Below are positions 26,701 through 34,143 of a DNA stretch of 64,000 nt, piece by piece. A model generated the notes under the pieces. The model searched no databases. It had not been told where the DNA came from and saw only the letters and a program-made list of their open reading frames with translations. Numbering within the stretch: position 1 is the first letter of the stretch; each line of letters begins with the position of its first letter. The stretch comes from a candidate division KSB3 bacterium. GTDB lineage: Bacteria; Moduliflexota; Moduliflexia; Moduliflexales; Moduliflexaceae. The translations under genes were made by a program, and so were the position numbers. Location of the stretch: NCBI GenBank assembly GCA_002748425.1, contig PDSJ01000016.1:1-64000 (forward strand), read 5' to 3'.

Positions 26701-29213
26701 TTCCAGGAAATATCTATTCCCACGCTGCCTGGATTTCTGACAAGGACGGTCGTCTGGAAGCGTCCGTCTTTTCCTGTTACGATCGGCTGGGGCGCTGTCA
26801 GCTCGCAATTCTTTTCATCAAGAGAGATGAGTGCAGTGGCGACTCTGTTCTGCTGTCCGTCGACAATTGTTCCTCTGATGGTCACATAATTTCTCAACAC
26901 CAGGGCTGCATGCTGAATCTCTCCGCCCCGGATCGAGAACTGATGTTCAACATTTTGATAGCCCCGTTTCATCACACGTAAATTGTAATCACCGTCCAGA
27001 AGCGCTGCACTTTCATACTGTCCCTGATCCTTACGATGCACATGGATGCCGGTTTGCCCGCTTTGCTGATGCGTCAAAAGCAGCAAAGTGGCGTTTATGG
27101 GCTCACCAAGAATATTGCTCAGGGACAGTTGCAAAAAGTTTATCGGCAATGCGATCCTGCCAAGATCGAGGTCTTGTGGATCTTCAGGCAGGGAAAACTC
27201 GATATCCTTGCTGTAGCGTTGATTATAGTTGTCATACCAGACAACGCGCATGTGCTCCATCGCGTTGTCAGACACCAGGAGCTTCGCGTGAAATCTGCCG
27301 TCTGCAGACGTGAGCATGGCCTTCTGTCCGTCTTGCAAGACCGGCGAGGAGTGTTGCGACTCGAATTCGAGCTGCGCCCCTGGCACAGCGTCTTGCCTGG
27401 CATTCGTGACAGTTCCTGAGAGAGTGACATAATATGCCAGGTCAAAAGGGACATCCGCAAAAGGAGGAGTGTCTGTATAGCTAATCTCCTGAAATGCAGT
27501 TTGGTAGCCCTCTCGAGACACTTCAATCGCATATTCCCCAGGCTGAATTTCCTGGGCATTCCGATAGATGTTTGCCTGTTGGATCACAGCAATGCGCTCT
27601 CCGGATTGTTTGTCGATGAGTCTCACGTCCGCATCATCAACGATCTTGCCGGAAACGCTGTTGACCTGGATTTCAATCCCGCGAAACAGGGCGAAATCGT
27701 CAATCTGCTTTTTTCGTCCGCCGACAACGACGATTGAATGCAGATCGTCTTTGTATCCGGCTTTTTTCAGACAAAGCTGATAGACACCATCGGCGAGATC
27801 GTGAAAGCTGTAGCGACCGTCGCTGCCGGTCAGCATGGATTTTCCAGGAAGCTGGCCGTCTTCCGTCTTCAAAAACACTGTAACCCCTGAGTCCGGCTGA
27901 CCGTGCATGTCGATAATTCGACCGGAAATCGAGCCAAGAGGAAGAGGAATAGCGACATGTTTATGGTTCCCCTCCCGAATCGTCACCATGCCTGTGGATT
28001 CAACCGTCTGGGGGGCCCCGCCCAGTGTATAACGCACCATAATCGTGTACTGATTTCCCGGCAGGAGATCGAATTCCGCTTCATCCTGCTCTCTGACGCT
28101 TCGGATCGGAGAACCGGCATCAAAGAGGGTGATCTGCAGATCGTCAATGAGCGAAGATTCGAGCGGCTTGCCGCTGAAGTCCGTGACTTCGACCAGCATC
28201 CTCCCCAACTGAAGTATCTCACGCGTCTCGTGCTTCTCGCTCACAGCAACAGCTTTTTGAAAACGGAGTTGCTGCCCCTGATACTCAAGGTCCAGCAAAT
28301 ACTTCCCTTCTTCGAGACCGACGGTTTCCAGGGAAGAGCCTCTCATGCCAGAGTCTTTATATTTTTCTTTGACAAGCTCGATTTCGCCATCGTCGTACTG
28401 CCGCGACAGCCTGAAATGCAGTTTGTCTCCTGGCTGAGGATCAAGGAGTTCTCCTTCTGCGTTCCTGAACTGGAGGGAGAAGCGGGTCAAGAGTCTGGCA
28501 GGCAGGTTTTCTCCGTCTTCAGGGGTCGTGACATTGATAAGATCGACACAGCCTAATTGTTCTACTTTCGCATCCTGAAGTGTCTGATAATCACGCTTTA
28601 AGCCGATGCCAATGAGAGTGAGATGGAGATCGTCGATCGTACACGCCGAATAAATTGCGGAAAGCGTCTGCTCGTTGGGGCACTCCTGCAAATCGACCAT
28701 GTTAAAGAAGATTTCTTTGGGTTCTTCAAAATCCTTCACGGCGTCAAAGCCCTGACGCAAGGCCATTCCTACCGGAGCGCCCCCGCCGAGCTTCGGCTTG
28801 GAGAGCAGATTCAGCTGCGTGTCAAAGTCCTCTTTATTCATGTTAATAGGATCAAAGGGGAGAATGATTTCGCTGTCTGAACAAAAATCAGGGCCGTCAA
28901 GCGAAAACCGATGACCAAAAGCCTGCAAGCCAGCTCGGGACGTCTGAGGCAGGTCTGAAAGGACAGTCCGAATTGTATCCTGCATCATGGCAATACGCTT
29001 TTTCCGGCGCATATTTTTGGACGTGTCGTGCACAAAGAGGTAGTTTCTTGCCGGTGCATCCAGAGGCGGAAGGGCGTCTTCTTTGTCTGCTACTGTCTGT
29101 CCGAGTGCTTCAGGGTCAGCTTGAGCCATCGTCGACTGGACCGCCACGGGAACAGAAGTTACCATCATCGTGATGACGATCAGCCATGAAAAAGATAATC
29201 GCATATACTGCAT
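20766..29213 (-). CDS. Giant exported protein: VWA domain plus 12 tandem two-part beta modules
   Basis: The 2815-residue protein has a signal peptide (LSFSWLIVITMMVTSVPVAV, cleavage near STMA). A von Willebrand A-like domain at about residues 55-235 has a degenerate metal site: DTSKN instead of DxSxS, GGAPVG instead of GxTP, and VDLQE. After linker domains come twelve repeats of about 190 residues. Each repeat has a first half starting HYVxIxGxVxNGKGxGV and a second half starting LPVNFxxVxVxDxxG and ending LxDGxYxIxxxKxGY, the carboxypeptidase-regulatory-like beta-sandwich. No anchor or sorting signal is evident at the C-terminus (FALRKAE). The ATG at 29213 has AAGGAG 9 nt upstream. It is probably a long surface or periplasmic fibre. 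Its role is unknown. Confidence 0.85.
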   Translation of the reverse strand: MQYMRLSFSWLIVITMMVTSVPVAVQSTMAQADPEALGQTVADKEDALPPLDAPARNYLFVHDTSKNMRRKKRIAMMQDTIRTVLSDLPQTSRAGLQAFGHRFSLDGPDFCSDSEIILPFDPINMNKEDFDTQLNLLSKPKLGGGAPVGMALRQGFDAVKDFEEPKEIFFNMVDLQECPNEQTLSAIYSACTIDDLHLTLIGIGLKRDYQTLQDAKVEQLGCVDLINVTTPEDGENLPARLLTRFSLQFRNAEGELLDPQPGDKLHFRLSRQYDDGEIELVKEKYKDSGMRGSSLETVGLEEGKYLLDLEYQGQQLRFQKAVAVSEKHETREILQLGRMLVEVTDFSGKPLESSLIDDLQITLFDAGSPIRSVREQDEAEFDLLPGNQYTIMVRYTLGGAPQTVESTGMVTIREGNHKHVAIPLPLGSISGRIIDMHGQPDSGVTVFLKTEDGQLPGKSMLTGSDGRYSFHDLADGVYQLCLKKAGYKDDLHSIVVVGGRKKQIDDFALFRGIEIQVNSVSGKIVDDADVRLIDKQSGERIAVIQQANIYRNAQEIQPGEYAIEVSREGYQTAFQEISYTDTPPFADVPFDLAYYVTLSGTVTNARQDAVPGAQLEFESQHSSPVLQDGQKAMLTSADGRFHAKLLVSDNAMEHMRVVWYDNYNQRYSKDIEFSLPEDPQDLDLGRIALPINFLQLSLSNILGEPINATLLLLTHQQSGQTGIHVHRKDQGQYESAALLDGDYNLRVMKRGYQNVEHQFSIRGGEIQHAALVLRNYVTIRGTIVDGQQNRVATALISLDEKNCELTAPQPIVTGKDGRFQTTVLVRNPGSVGIDISWKSPESGKQYRMSRDFELSASPAGELSPYDLGSYELPANFIRVEVHDVFGHGLPGVEVQFISRHGDKTPAIELGNGVYESLDLYDGYYNIALTKDGYKENILLSDVSVGENSRDIDAGPIRLAHYATITGTVLNGRSEGMPNIEIFFAGQSSEQLESCRTGRHGKFSTTLLVTGPGKEHWKAVWDEDDVFSKSGVLTLPARPHDVLNIGEVRLPVNFVSIPLQDVRGKILSETALTVSAQNVSEDDMQPVFTTEELEPGLYQIQNLPDGDYRVTFKKPGYESGRFIDFRVKGGEHLRQPPVQLGYYVDVSGHTINGKGEAVPKAMIHFKALHSQLEEPAEDAPDEQESVAREVALPQDSILTDQQGRFSARLLVTSPGIEELDGNWDGQFESAFQLDLSDGPGRQETTLKLPINFITVMLKDIRGEPLRAARVTLESQNHKHVHQLEEIEAGTYQSAGLPDGSYYVQVSKEQYQPRSTLLSLQEGESRTVEFRLNHYVIVKGQILDGKQEGISAAVVSFANLKTETNEKIFSGTDGVFETRVLVRELGRESGEISWDGKNGSYQLPFLVELPPGPGEIVLPKEQTVLPINYVTVEVKSVAATGIAGATVYLVKQADQQTIEARDNKNGNYTGEEIPDGVYDITVKKEKYQSVTIKDVRLEGGVYKNDLSVPSFSHYISLSGLVVNGKRQGVADAIVSIPDPKGVQNVEDFITRDDGSFTLHALVTDVSTETLEVVWNETYRTSVQLKPPLLPEDLQLKEIRLPINFASVKIQDIYGAALSGVNVTFARKHTDMPGDPALEISDLSGLETSASLFFSGNEIAEGVYESPELPDNDYLIIATKQGYVQDHYPQISVRSGMNVSSKPLLLPHLITIKGRVIDGKGDGVQGASIVIAENSSQRSRSHLESDAAGYFSERLLITGRGPEFIRILKGSSAEQQEKRFVTEQEFTPLKKPGEQEFGTSRLPVNFIPIRVSDVNGKAIEDAIITIYESGAGRFDARARFPVVYRGDGKYEAGYLADGDYTISAAKDGYETQESSLSVSAGEVAAEVPFILPHYVTVKGIVTMGKGDGVPDAVLEFAQENSRLLPVRASQEDRHSPSSIITDIDGQFTAKLLIIQSGAQQVDARWNDVYAKQFSFPLPESPDPDYRLPEEIRLPVNFVPFRVTNILQQGLTDVDITLRPMENLDSSPLLASPLGEGHYEARELMDGTYMMTVQKDGYQEVTGNFSVKDGVQSPEQHFALPHYVSIAGKVVNGKGQGVPGAELRLKGLNSSSLAPENVVESRQDGSFLLDVLVTGSSSGTLEEHLEILWNDGSSNEGLNFSVSHSFLLPTSPRRIDLGALSLPANFFPVQVEDVSGKNLSAATVTFIDQDNREFPAKELSDGYYEGQNLPDGLYSVRVVKEGYQSDQSDAIHIDSSSANTDTEPVTDLSFQLPYYVEIRGTSVNGKGQILDSGVSLSLAGRNSRLLEESVRFDQDGTFRAKLLVTRMGKEQLRLSWEGSHGVHSRDLSFELPEAPQLLDVQRQSLPVNFIPVEVKDLQGHGLSDASVQLYHVESERMMKATDMGHGQYEGQDLPDGSYEISATKEGYKASRHVMVTVKGGVVSEKRGFLLSHYVDIVGIATNGNGEGVSDPVIMVEELRSEVVQANSEVSGEFALRLEVQEVGNEQIVLDWKHEYRLPFLFKLPEQPGIKNLGEIRLPINFVSIFADDISGSTLSDAAVVVEDAQSGFRQSFKTDVNGFCRTDELPNGEYLISVSKKGYQTASQKIQLYDGRNVTLRFALPHYVLVQGHVIDIMKNPVGNADIVFEEFFDENYQKIRTVSDPESGQFSQQLLIDDPAFLERQKGHFSIIQGDLRQDVLFKIPPHPDQVFSYKTLLFPVTYLNGKVVDTDIPTIPIADARVVVTAINGPFAGTPRNSRNTKENAAFSELITDSLGEFCLSHLALGEYKISIHKDGYAVYEDFIRISSLLQEQEFALRKAE

Positions 29214-29485
29214 AGCTGTGTTCTCCTTAAAGCCAGGATGAATCGCAAAAATATTCTTCCGCATAGTGACAGGCGTTCCTGCAGTGACCTGCAATGCAAT
29301 CTGGATCTTAAAAACGCCGGCACTGTGTCAAGATTATTCAAACCGTGCTGTTGTTCAAGAATTTTCTCACACTGTTTGCATTTTTTTCTTGAAAACATTT
29401 TGTTTGAAATCATAAGAGGATAGAGTTACTCTATATTGCTGACAGTCTATAAACCGTCAACCCTCTTAGCGACACACGGGATATC

Positions 29486-31912
29486 ATGGCACGAATAAAA
29501 GTGACACGGGAACAGAAAAAACTCTTGAAAACAATCCGGAAGAACGCTCAGGACCCTGAGCCGCTGGCCAGGCTGGCCTGGACCTTCTTTGATCAACAAC
29601 AGTATGATGAAGCGCAGCACTATTTTCAGCAGGCAATCGATTTGAAAAGCCCAGCGTCATCTACTGCAGATGCGCTCTACGGCATGGCGCTCTTAGATCT
29701 GCAGCGAAAACACTATGAATACGCCAGAGACGACTTGCGGAGAATCATCCGGGACTTTCCTGATTTTCAGAAGCGCCCGGAAGTACATTTTGCTTTGGGT
29801 CAGGCCAATGATCAGCTCTGGCGTACACGCGAATGGACAGATGAGAAGGAAAAATTCGGCTCAGAGTTTCTCCAGCGAGCGATCGATCATTACGAACAGG
29901 CGATTGAACGGCGCTCGACACAGCAGGATGCTGCGGGGCTGATGATTGGGAAACTCCTCTACGAGATTGGGGAGCAGGACCGGGCCCTGCCATTTCTTCA
30001 GCGTGTCGGCCAGAGTCCGTCACTGCAAGCATCACAACGCTTTGATGCGAATGTGTTAACAGGACAGATTCTCCTGGAGCATAAACAGGAAGCAGCTGCG
30101 GCAAAGGGGTTTTTTGAGGCAGCCCTGAAAGGGGGCGCACAGCAAGCGCGTCTCAGAAGCGTGTATCACTCACTCGGACATATCTGCAAGAGTTTAGAGC
30201 AGGACGGACAGGCTCTGATCTATTATGAAAAAGCCGCTTCAGCCTATCAGGATGAGCAGACAGCAGACGCGTTGGATGTGCTGGTGAATCTCAGCGAACT
30301 GCAATATCGTCAGCATCATACACAGGAAGCGCTCGATTCTGCGAGAAAAGGTATCGTGTTTTCAGAGCTTCCTGATGCAAGCCGCCAACGCTTGCTACAG
30401 GTTTTGGCCGGGGCTGCTTCTGCACTGCGGCAATATGAACAGGCCCGTGACTATGAAGAGCACTATCTGAAATTTGTCAGGGACAGCAGTGCAAAAGCCG
30501 CGAGTCTGCTGCGTATCGGAAGTTTGTGTGAAGAGCTTGGGAACGGAAAGGAGGCGATCGATGCGTATCGCAAGGGCTTGAAATATGCGAAGAAAAAATT
30601 TCCGGCCGGCAAATTACACGCCGCTCTTGGACGTATGTATCTTCATGAGAATCGTTTGAATCAGGCCGCAAACCATCTGAAAGAAGCGGCGGAATTCGGC
30701 AGGGATGACGAGGCGCACAGCGCACATGTTGCCTGGCTGCAAGGACAATGCTATATGCAGCGCGGAGAACGCCAGCGGGCGATCGAAGCCTATGGCCGCG
30801 TTGTGGAAAAATTTTCCGGGTCAGCTGAGGCATCACAGGCCCGCCAGGCCCTGAAAGCATGTCGTAAAAGTCTTAAAAAAGCAATCCAGGATCTTGAGCG
30901 GACAGAACATGCAGAGGATGCGCAGACGCCTATGGCCTTGCCCGAAGCTTCCGAGCAGGAGCTTCTCCTGGAACTCATTGAAGATATTCTCGACGAAAAA
31001 AGCTTTTTCGAGCGTTTAAAAGAAGGGCTGTCCAAAACCCACATGAGTCTTGTCGGAAAGATTGAAGACTTGCTGGCGAACCGGACGAGTGTCGATGACA
31101 CGCTGATCGAAGAGCTTGAAGAGCTGTTGATTCTTTCAGATATGGGCGTCAGCACAACCCAGCAAATTATTGCGCGCTTGCGGGAAAAGGTCGATCGCAG
31201 GGAACTTCAGAAAGCGTCTCAGATCAAATTTCATCTGAAACGCGAGGTTCTGGCAATTTTAGAAGGACACGAAAAACGTTTGGATCTCAGCCGGGAGAAG
31301 CCCTATGTCATTTTAGTCATTGGAGTGAACGGAACCGGTAAAACCACCACGATCGGCAAAATGGCCGGCAAGTTCACTGCGCAGGGCCGTAAAGTCCTGC
31401 TCGTGGCTGGTGATACTTTTCGGGCCGCTGCGATCGAGCAGTTGGAGATTTGGGGGGAACGCACAGGCTGCGACGTGATGAAACATGCTTCAGGCTCCGA
31501 TCCTTCTGCTGTGATGTTTGATGCCGTTCATGCCGCGCGGTCTCGGCATGTCGATGTGATGATCGCCGATACTGCCGGGCGTTTACATACGAAAAAGAAT
31601 CTCATGGAAGAGCTGCGTAAGATGGTACGGATTCTTTCCCGCGAGATGCCTGGTGCGCCCCATGAAATTTTGATGGTGATTGATTCCACCACCGGCCAGA
31701 ATGCGATCTCGCAGGCGAAATTGTTCAACGAAGCTGTCGGAGTCACCGGCTTTGTCCTCACAAAGCTCGACGGCACGGCGAAGGGTGGTATTATTGTCGG
31801 AATCGCCCATGACATGAATATCCCGGTGACCTTTATCGGCATCGGCGAACAGGTCGAAGATCTGCGGGAGTTTCATGCTGAAGAATTTGTAGAGGCCTTA
31901 TTCGAAGACTAG
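29486..31912 (+). CDS. ftsY: Signal recognition particle receptor FtsY with long TPR N-terminus
   Basis: The 808-residue protein joins about 470 residues of TPR-like helical repeats (YDEAQHYFQQAIDL, ALIYYEKAASAYQD, AIEAYGRVVEKFSG) to a complete FtsY NG domain. The N domain begins near SFFERLKEGLSKT (about 514). The G domain has Walker A GVNGTGKT (613-620), DTAGR (695-699) and TKLD (759-762). FtsY docks ribosome-SRP complexes at the membrane. The usual short acidic or membrane-binding A domain is replaced here by the TPR array. The start is the ATG at 29486, with a weak ribosome binding site. The gene is divergent from the giant protein gene. Confidence 0.9.
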   Translation: MARIKVTREQKKLLKTIRKNAQDPEPLARLAWTFFDQQQYDEAQHYFQQAIDLKSPASSTADALYGMALLDLQRKHYEYARDDLRRIIRDFPDFQKRPEVHFALGQANDQLWRTREWTDEKEKFGSEFLQRAIDHYEQAIERRSTQQDAAGLMIGKLLYEIGEQDRALPFLQRVGQSPSLQASQRFDANVLTGQILLEHKQEAAAAKGFFEAALKGGAQQARLRSVYHSLGHICKSLEQDGQALIYYEKAASAYQDEQTADALDVLVNLSELQYRQHHTQEALDSARKGIVFSELPDASRQRLLQVLAGAASALRQYEQARDYEEHYLKFVRDSSAKAASLLRIGSLCEELGNGKEAIDAYRKGLKYAKKKFPAGKLHAALGRMYLHENRLNQAANHLKEAAEFGRDDEAHSAHVAWLQGQCYMQRGERQRAIEAYGRVVEKFSGSAEASQARQALKACRKSLKKAIQDLERTEHAEDAQTPMALPEASEQELLLELIEDILDEKSFFERLKEGLSKTHMSLVGKIEDLLANRTSVDDTLIEELEELLILSDMGVSTTQQIIARLREKVDRRELQKASQIKFHLKREVLAILEGHEKRLDLSREKPYVILVIGVNGTGKTTTIGKMAGKFTAQGRKVLLVAGDTFRAAAIEQLEIWGERTGCDVMKHASGSDPSAVMFDAVHAARSRHVDVMIADTAGRLHTKKNLMEELRKMVRILSREMPGAPHEILMVIDSTTGQNAISQAKLFNEAVGVTGFVLTKLDGTAKGGIIVGIAHDMNIPVTFIGIGEQVEDLREFHAEEFVEALFED

Positions 31913-32097
31913 AACACTTGTCAGACCTGGGAGCGTTTCCCGCTCGTACAAAAAACGCAAAACGCATTTACAGCGGCGGTGCTGGAACGAGCAAAAGCGT
32001 TTGAAACGGCCCGCCGCATTTATCAGGAACACAGTCCATGCTCCCGGATTCCTGAAGCTGATTCAGATCGCGCGGCATATCCTTGCCAGGGCATGAC

Positions 32098-32439
32098 TTA
32101 TTCGTCGGTCCGGCTGTTGTCCTTTTGAGCGTTTTGCTCAAACTCTTCACGCGTTATCAAGCTTCCATTTTCAGCGGATTTGGCGATCAGCCGTTTTTGC
32201 GAATCAAAGTCCAGGTTGAGAGAGATCCTGTTGCGGCAGCGCGCCCCGATCAGTTCTTTGCGAACACGATAGGCAGGGCCGTTGTCTTCATAGCTCATGA
32301 CAAGATCATAGCGTTTATCAATGCGATTTCGAAATGTTTCACGGCATGTGTCGCAGCGAGTGTAGATAAACACTGCATCAGCTGTTTCGTCCTGGCAGAC
32401 TTTTCTGCCTCGTGAAAAGAGCTTTTTTAAGTAGTTCAT
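32098..32439 (-). CDS. Conserved hypothetical protein with CxxC
   Basis: This 113-residue soluble basic-acidic protein begins MNYLKKLFSRGRK. It contains TRCDTCRETF, a CxxC pair that may bind zinc with a later Cys (GARCRNRI), then RYDLVMSYEDNG and a C-terminal acidic tail. Similar small proteins of unknown function occur in several uncultured and Chloroflexi-like genomes as I recall them. ATG 32439 is chosen over the longer frame at 32481 because of the better N-terminus. It is convergent with ftsY. Confidence 0.65.
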   Translation of the reverse strand: MNYLKKLFSRGRKVCQDETADAVFIYTRCDTCRETFRNRIDKRYDLVMSYEDNGPAYRVRKELIGARCRNRISLNLDFDSQKRLIAKSAENGSLITREEFEQNAQKDNSRTDE

Positions 32440-32516
32440 GATCTGTTCCGTGCGTGTCGCTGTAACGTCTTGACGCCGCAACGGCTCTGCGATTTGCAGC
32501 GTCGAGACCTTGCTGC

Positions 32517-33077
32517 TCAGCTGTGTCTGACCAGCAGGGCGCCAGCCACATTCGCCGCCTGCGCCTTGCCTTTCAGCATTTCGACTAAAGTCAGAGCAAA
32601 CTCAATTGCCGTCCCCGGGCCCTGGCTGCTAATGCAATTAGCGTCCACGACCACTCGCTTCTCTACCGCATCTTGATTGCTGAAACTTTCAGCATATCCC
32701 GGATACGCTGTTGCCTGTTTTTCGCCAATCAGTCCGTGATGGTTAAGAACCACTGCCGGCGCAGCGCAGATCGCTGCATAAATCTTATTTTTTGCCTGCT
32801 GTTCGTGTAATAAGGCGATCAAGTCCTCTGAATCGCGCAAATGCTCGGCCCCTGGAAGGCCACCGGGCAGGGCGATTGCATCGTATTGTTCTCCGAGGCA
32901 GTCGCCAATCAACGCGTCGGCAACAAGTTTCACGCCCCGTGATGCCGTGACCTGCAGGCTGTCCATCACAGACGCCACAATCACTTTTACTCCTGCACGC
33001 CGCAGAATATCAATGATGCAAACCGCTTCAATTTCTTCTGTCCCGTCGGCAATTGGGACCAGCACTGTTTTCGCCAT
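32517..33077 (-). CDS. DJ-1/PfpI-family protein
   Basis: The 186-residue protein belongs to the DJ-1/ThiJ group. The nucleophile-elbow cysteine is C104 in AAICAAPAV, and the conserved acidic residue is E16 in DGTEEIEA. These match Cys106 and Glu18 of DJ-1. Members act as deglycase/glyoxalase or redox chaperone-like proteins; the exact activity is debated. AGGAGG lies 7 nt before the ATG at 33077. The longer frame at 33116 is not needed. Confidence 0.88.
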   Translation of the reverse strand: MAKTVLVPIADGTEEIEAVCIIDILRRAGVKVIVASVMDSLQVTASRGVKLVADALIGDCLGEQYDAIALPGGLPGAEHLRDSEDLIALLHEQQAKNKIYAAICAAPAVVLNHHGLIGEKQATAYPGYAESFSNQDAVEKRVVVDANCISSQGPGTAIEFALTLVEMLKGKAQAANVAGALLVRHS

Positions 33078-33182
33078 AGCGTTCCTCCTGTGAGATCGAA
33101 ATTTTTGCGTGGACAAATCATGTGTCTCTTATGCAGAACAGCAATCAGGGTCAAGCATTATTTAGGCCGGCATAGCGAAAAA

Positions 33183-34076
33183 TTATGGGAACTCGAGACT
33201 CTGTGTGCTCTGGAATTCGCGCATCTTATTCGCGACTGGATCGCGGAAACAGAGTTCTTGAGCCAGTAATTGTAAGGGATGCTCAAAATCGTCAGCGTGC
33301 TTTGGCTGTAAGTGCGGATAATAGCGGTCGTTCAGTATCTGCGACCCGATGAGACTGAGGTGCAGCCGCAGTTGGTGCTGCTTACCGGTCAGAGGCTCGA
33401 GGCGGAACCGTCCGATCGATCCTTTACGCTGCATTACGGTGATCTTTGAAATGGCATTCACTTCTCCCTCAGCCACTTTCACGCGGAACCAGGGTTCTCC
33501 TGCGACGATCCGATTCTTAATAAGCCAGGTCTCCCGATCCTGCTCAGCAGGCAGTGTTGCGATCGCTTCGTAGCATTTCCGGGCATGACCGGCGCTGAAG
33601 AGCTCATGATAGAGTCCGCGTGTTCGTCTGTCGATTGAAAACATGACCAGGCCGGCGGTTTCTCGATCAATGCGATGAACCGGCACGATCTCCTGAAGGC
33701 CGGTATCAGCTCTGAGGCGATACAGCAGGCATTCATTGACATACGGTCCGGCCGGCGTGACTGGAAGAAAATGCGGTTTATCAGCGATCAGGATGCGCTC
33801 ATCCTGATACAGGATTTTTTCCCGAAAGGGAATGCTGGGTTCCTTGTCGACTTCGCGAAAATAGCACAGACGTAATGCGGGCTGATACGGCGTATCAAGA
33901 TCGATCAGTTGTCCACGATCGTCACGAATTTTCCCCTGGTCCAGGCGAGCCTGCCAGACATCCCGCCCAAGTTTCGGAAAGCGCTTGTCCAGAAAATCGA
34001 GAATCGTGGGATAGGGCGGAGCGCAGTCAGGGAGAGTGGCATACGAAGGACGCGGGGCGCGGCTGAATCCGGACAT
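33183..34076 (-). CDS. RluA-family pseudouridine synthase
   Basis: The 297-residue enzyme converts uridine to pseudouridine in rRNA or tRNA. The catalytic motif HRIDRETAG spans residues 134-142 with Asp137 as nucleophile. GKQHQLRLHL near 235 and the closing region are also family-like. The N-terminal ~80 residues resemble a short S4-like RNA-binding segment (FLDKRFPKLGRDVWQARLDQ). The RNA target cannot be assigned. The ATG at 34076 is chosen for the family N-terminus; a longer frame to 34187 overlaps the PhoH-like gene. Confidence 0.85.
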   Translation of the reverse strand: MSGFSRAPRPSYATLPDCAPPYPTILDFLDKRFPKLGRDVWQARLDQGKIRDDRGQLIDLDTPYQPALRLCYFREVDKEPSIPFREKILYQDERILIADKPHFLPVTPAGPYVNECLLYRLRADTGLQEIVPVHRIDRETAGLVMFSIDRRTRGLYHELFSAGHARKCYEAIATLPAEQDRETWLIKNRIVAGEPWFRVKVAEGEVNAISKITVMQRKGSIGRFRLEPLTGKQHQLRLHLSLIGSQILNDRYYPHLQPKHADDFEHPLQLLAQELCFRDPVANKMREFQSTQSLEFP

Positions 34077-34143
34077 GAGAGAAGTTTTTTTCTGCTGTGC
34101 CGGACCACCGTCTGATATGATGGTGGTCCGGCAGGTCTGCAAG

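Noticed and set aside
20857..28880. Many plus-strand frames of 60-217 codons opposite the giant gene
   Set aside because: They are antisense shadows of the repeat protein; their boundaries follow its repeat pattern and none has a plausible start region.
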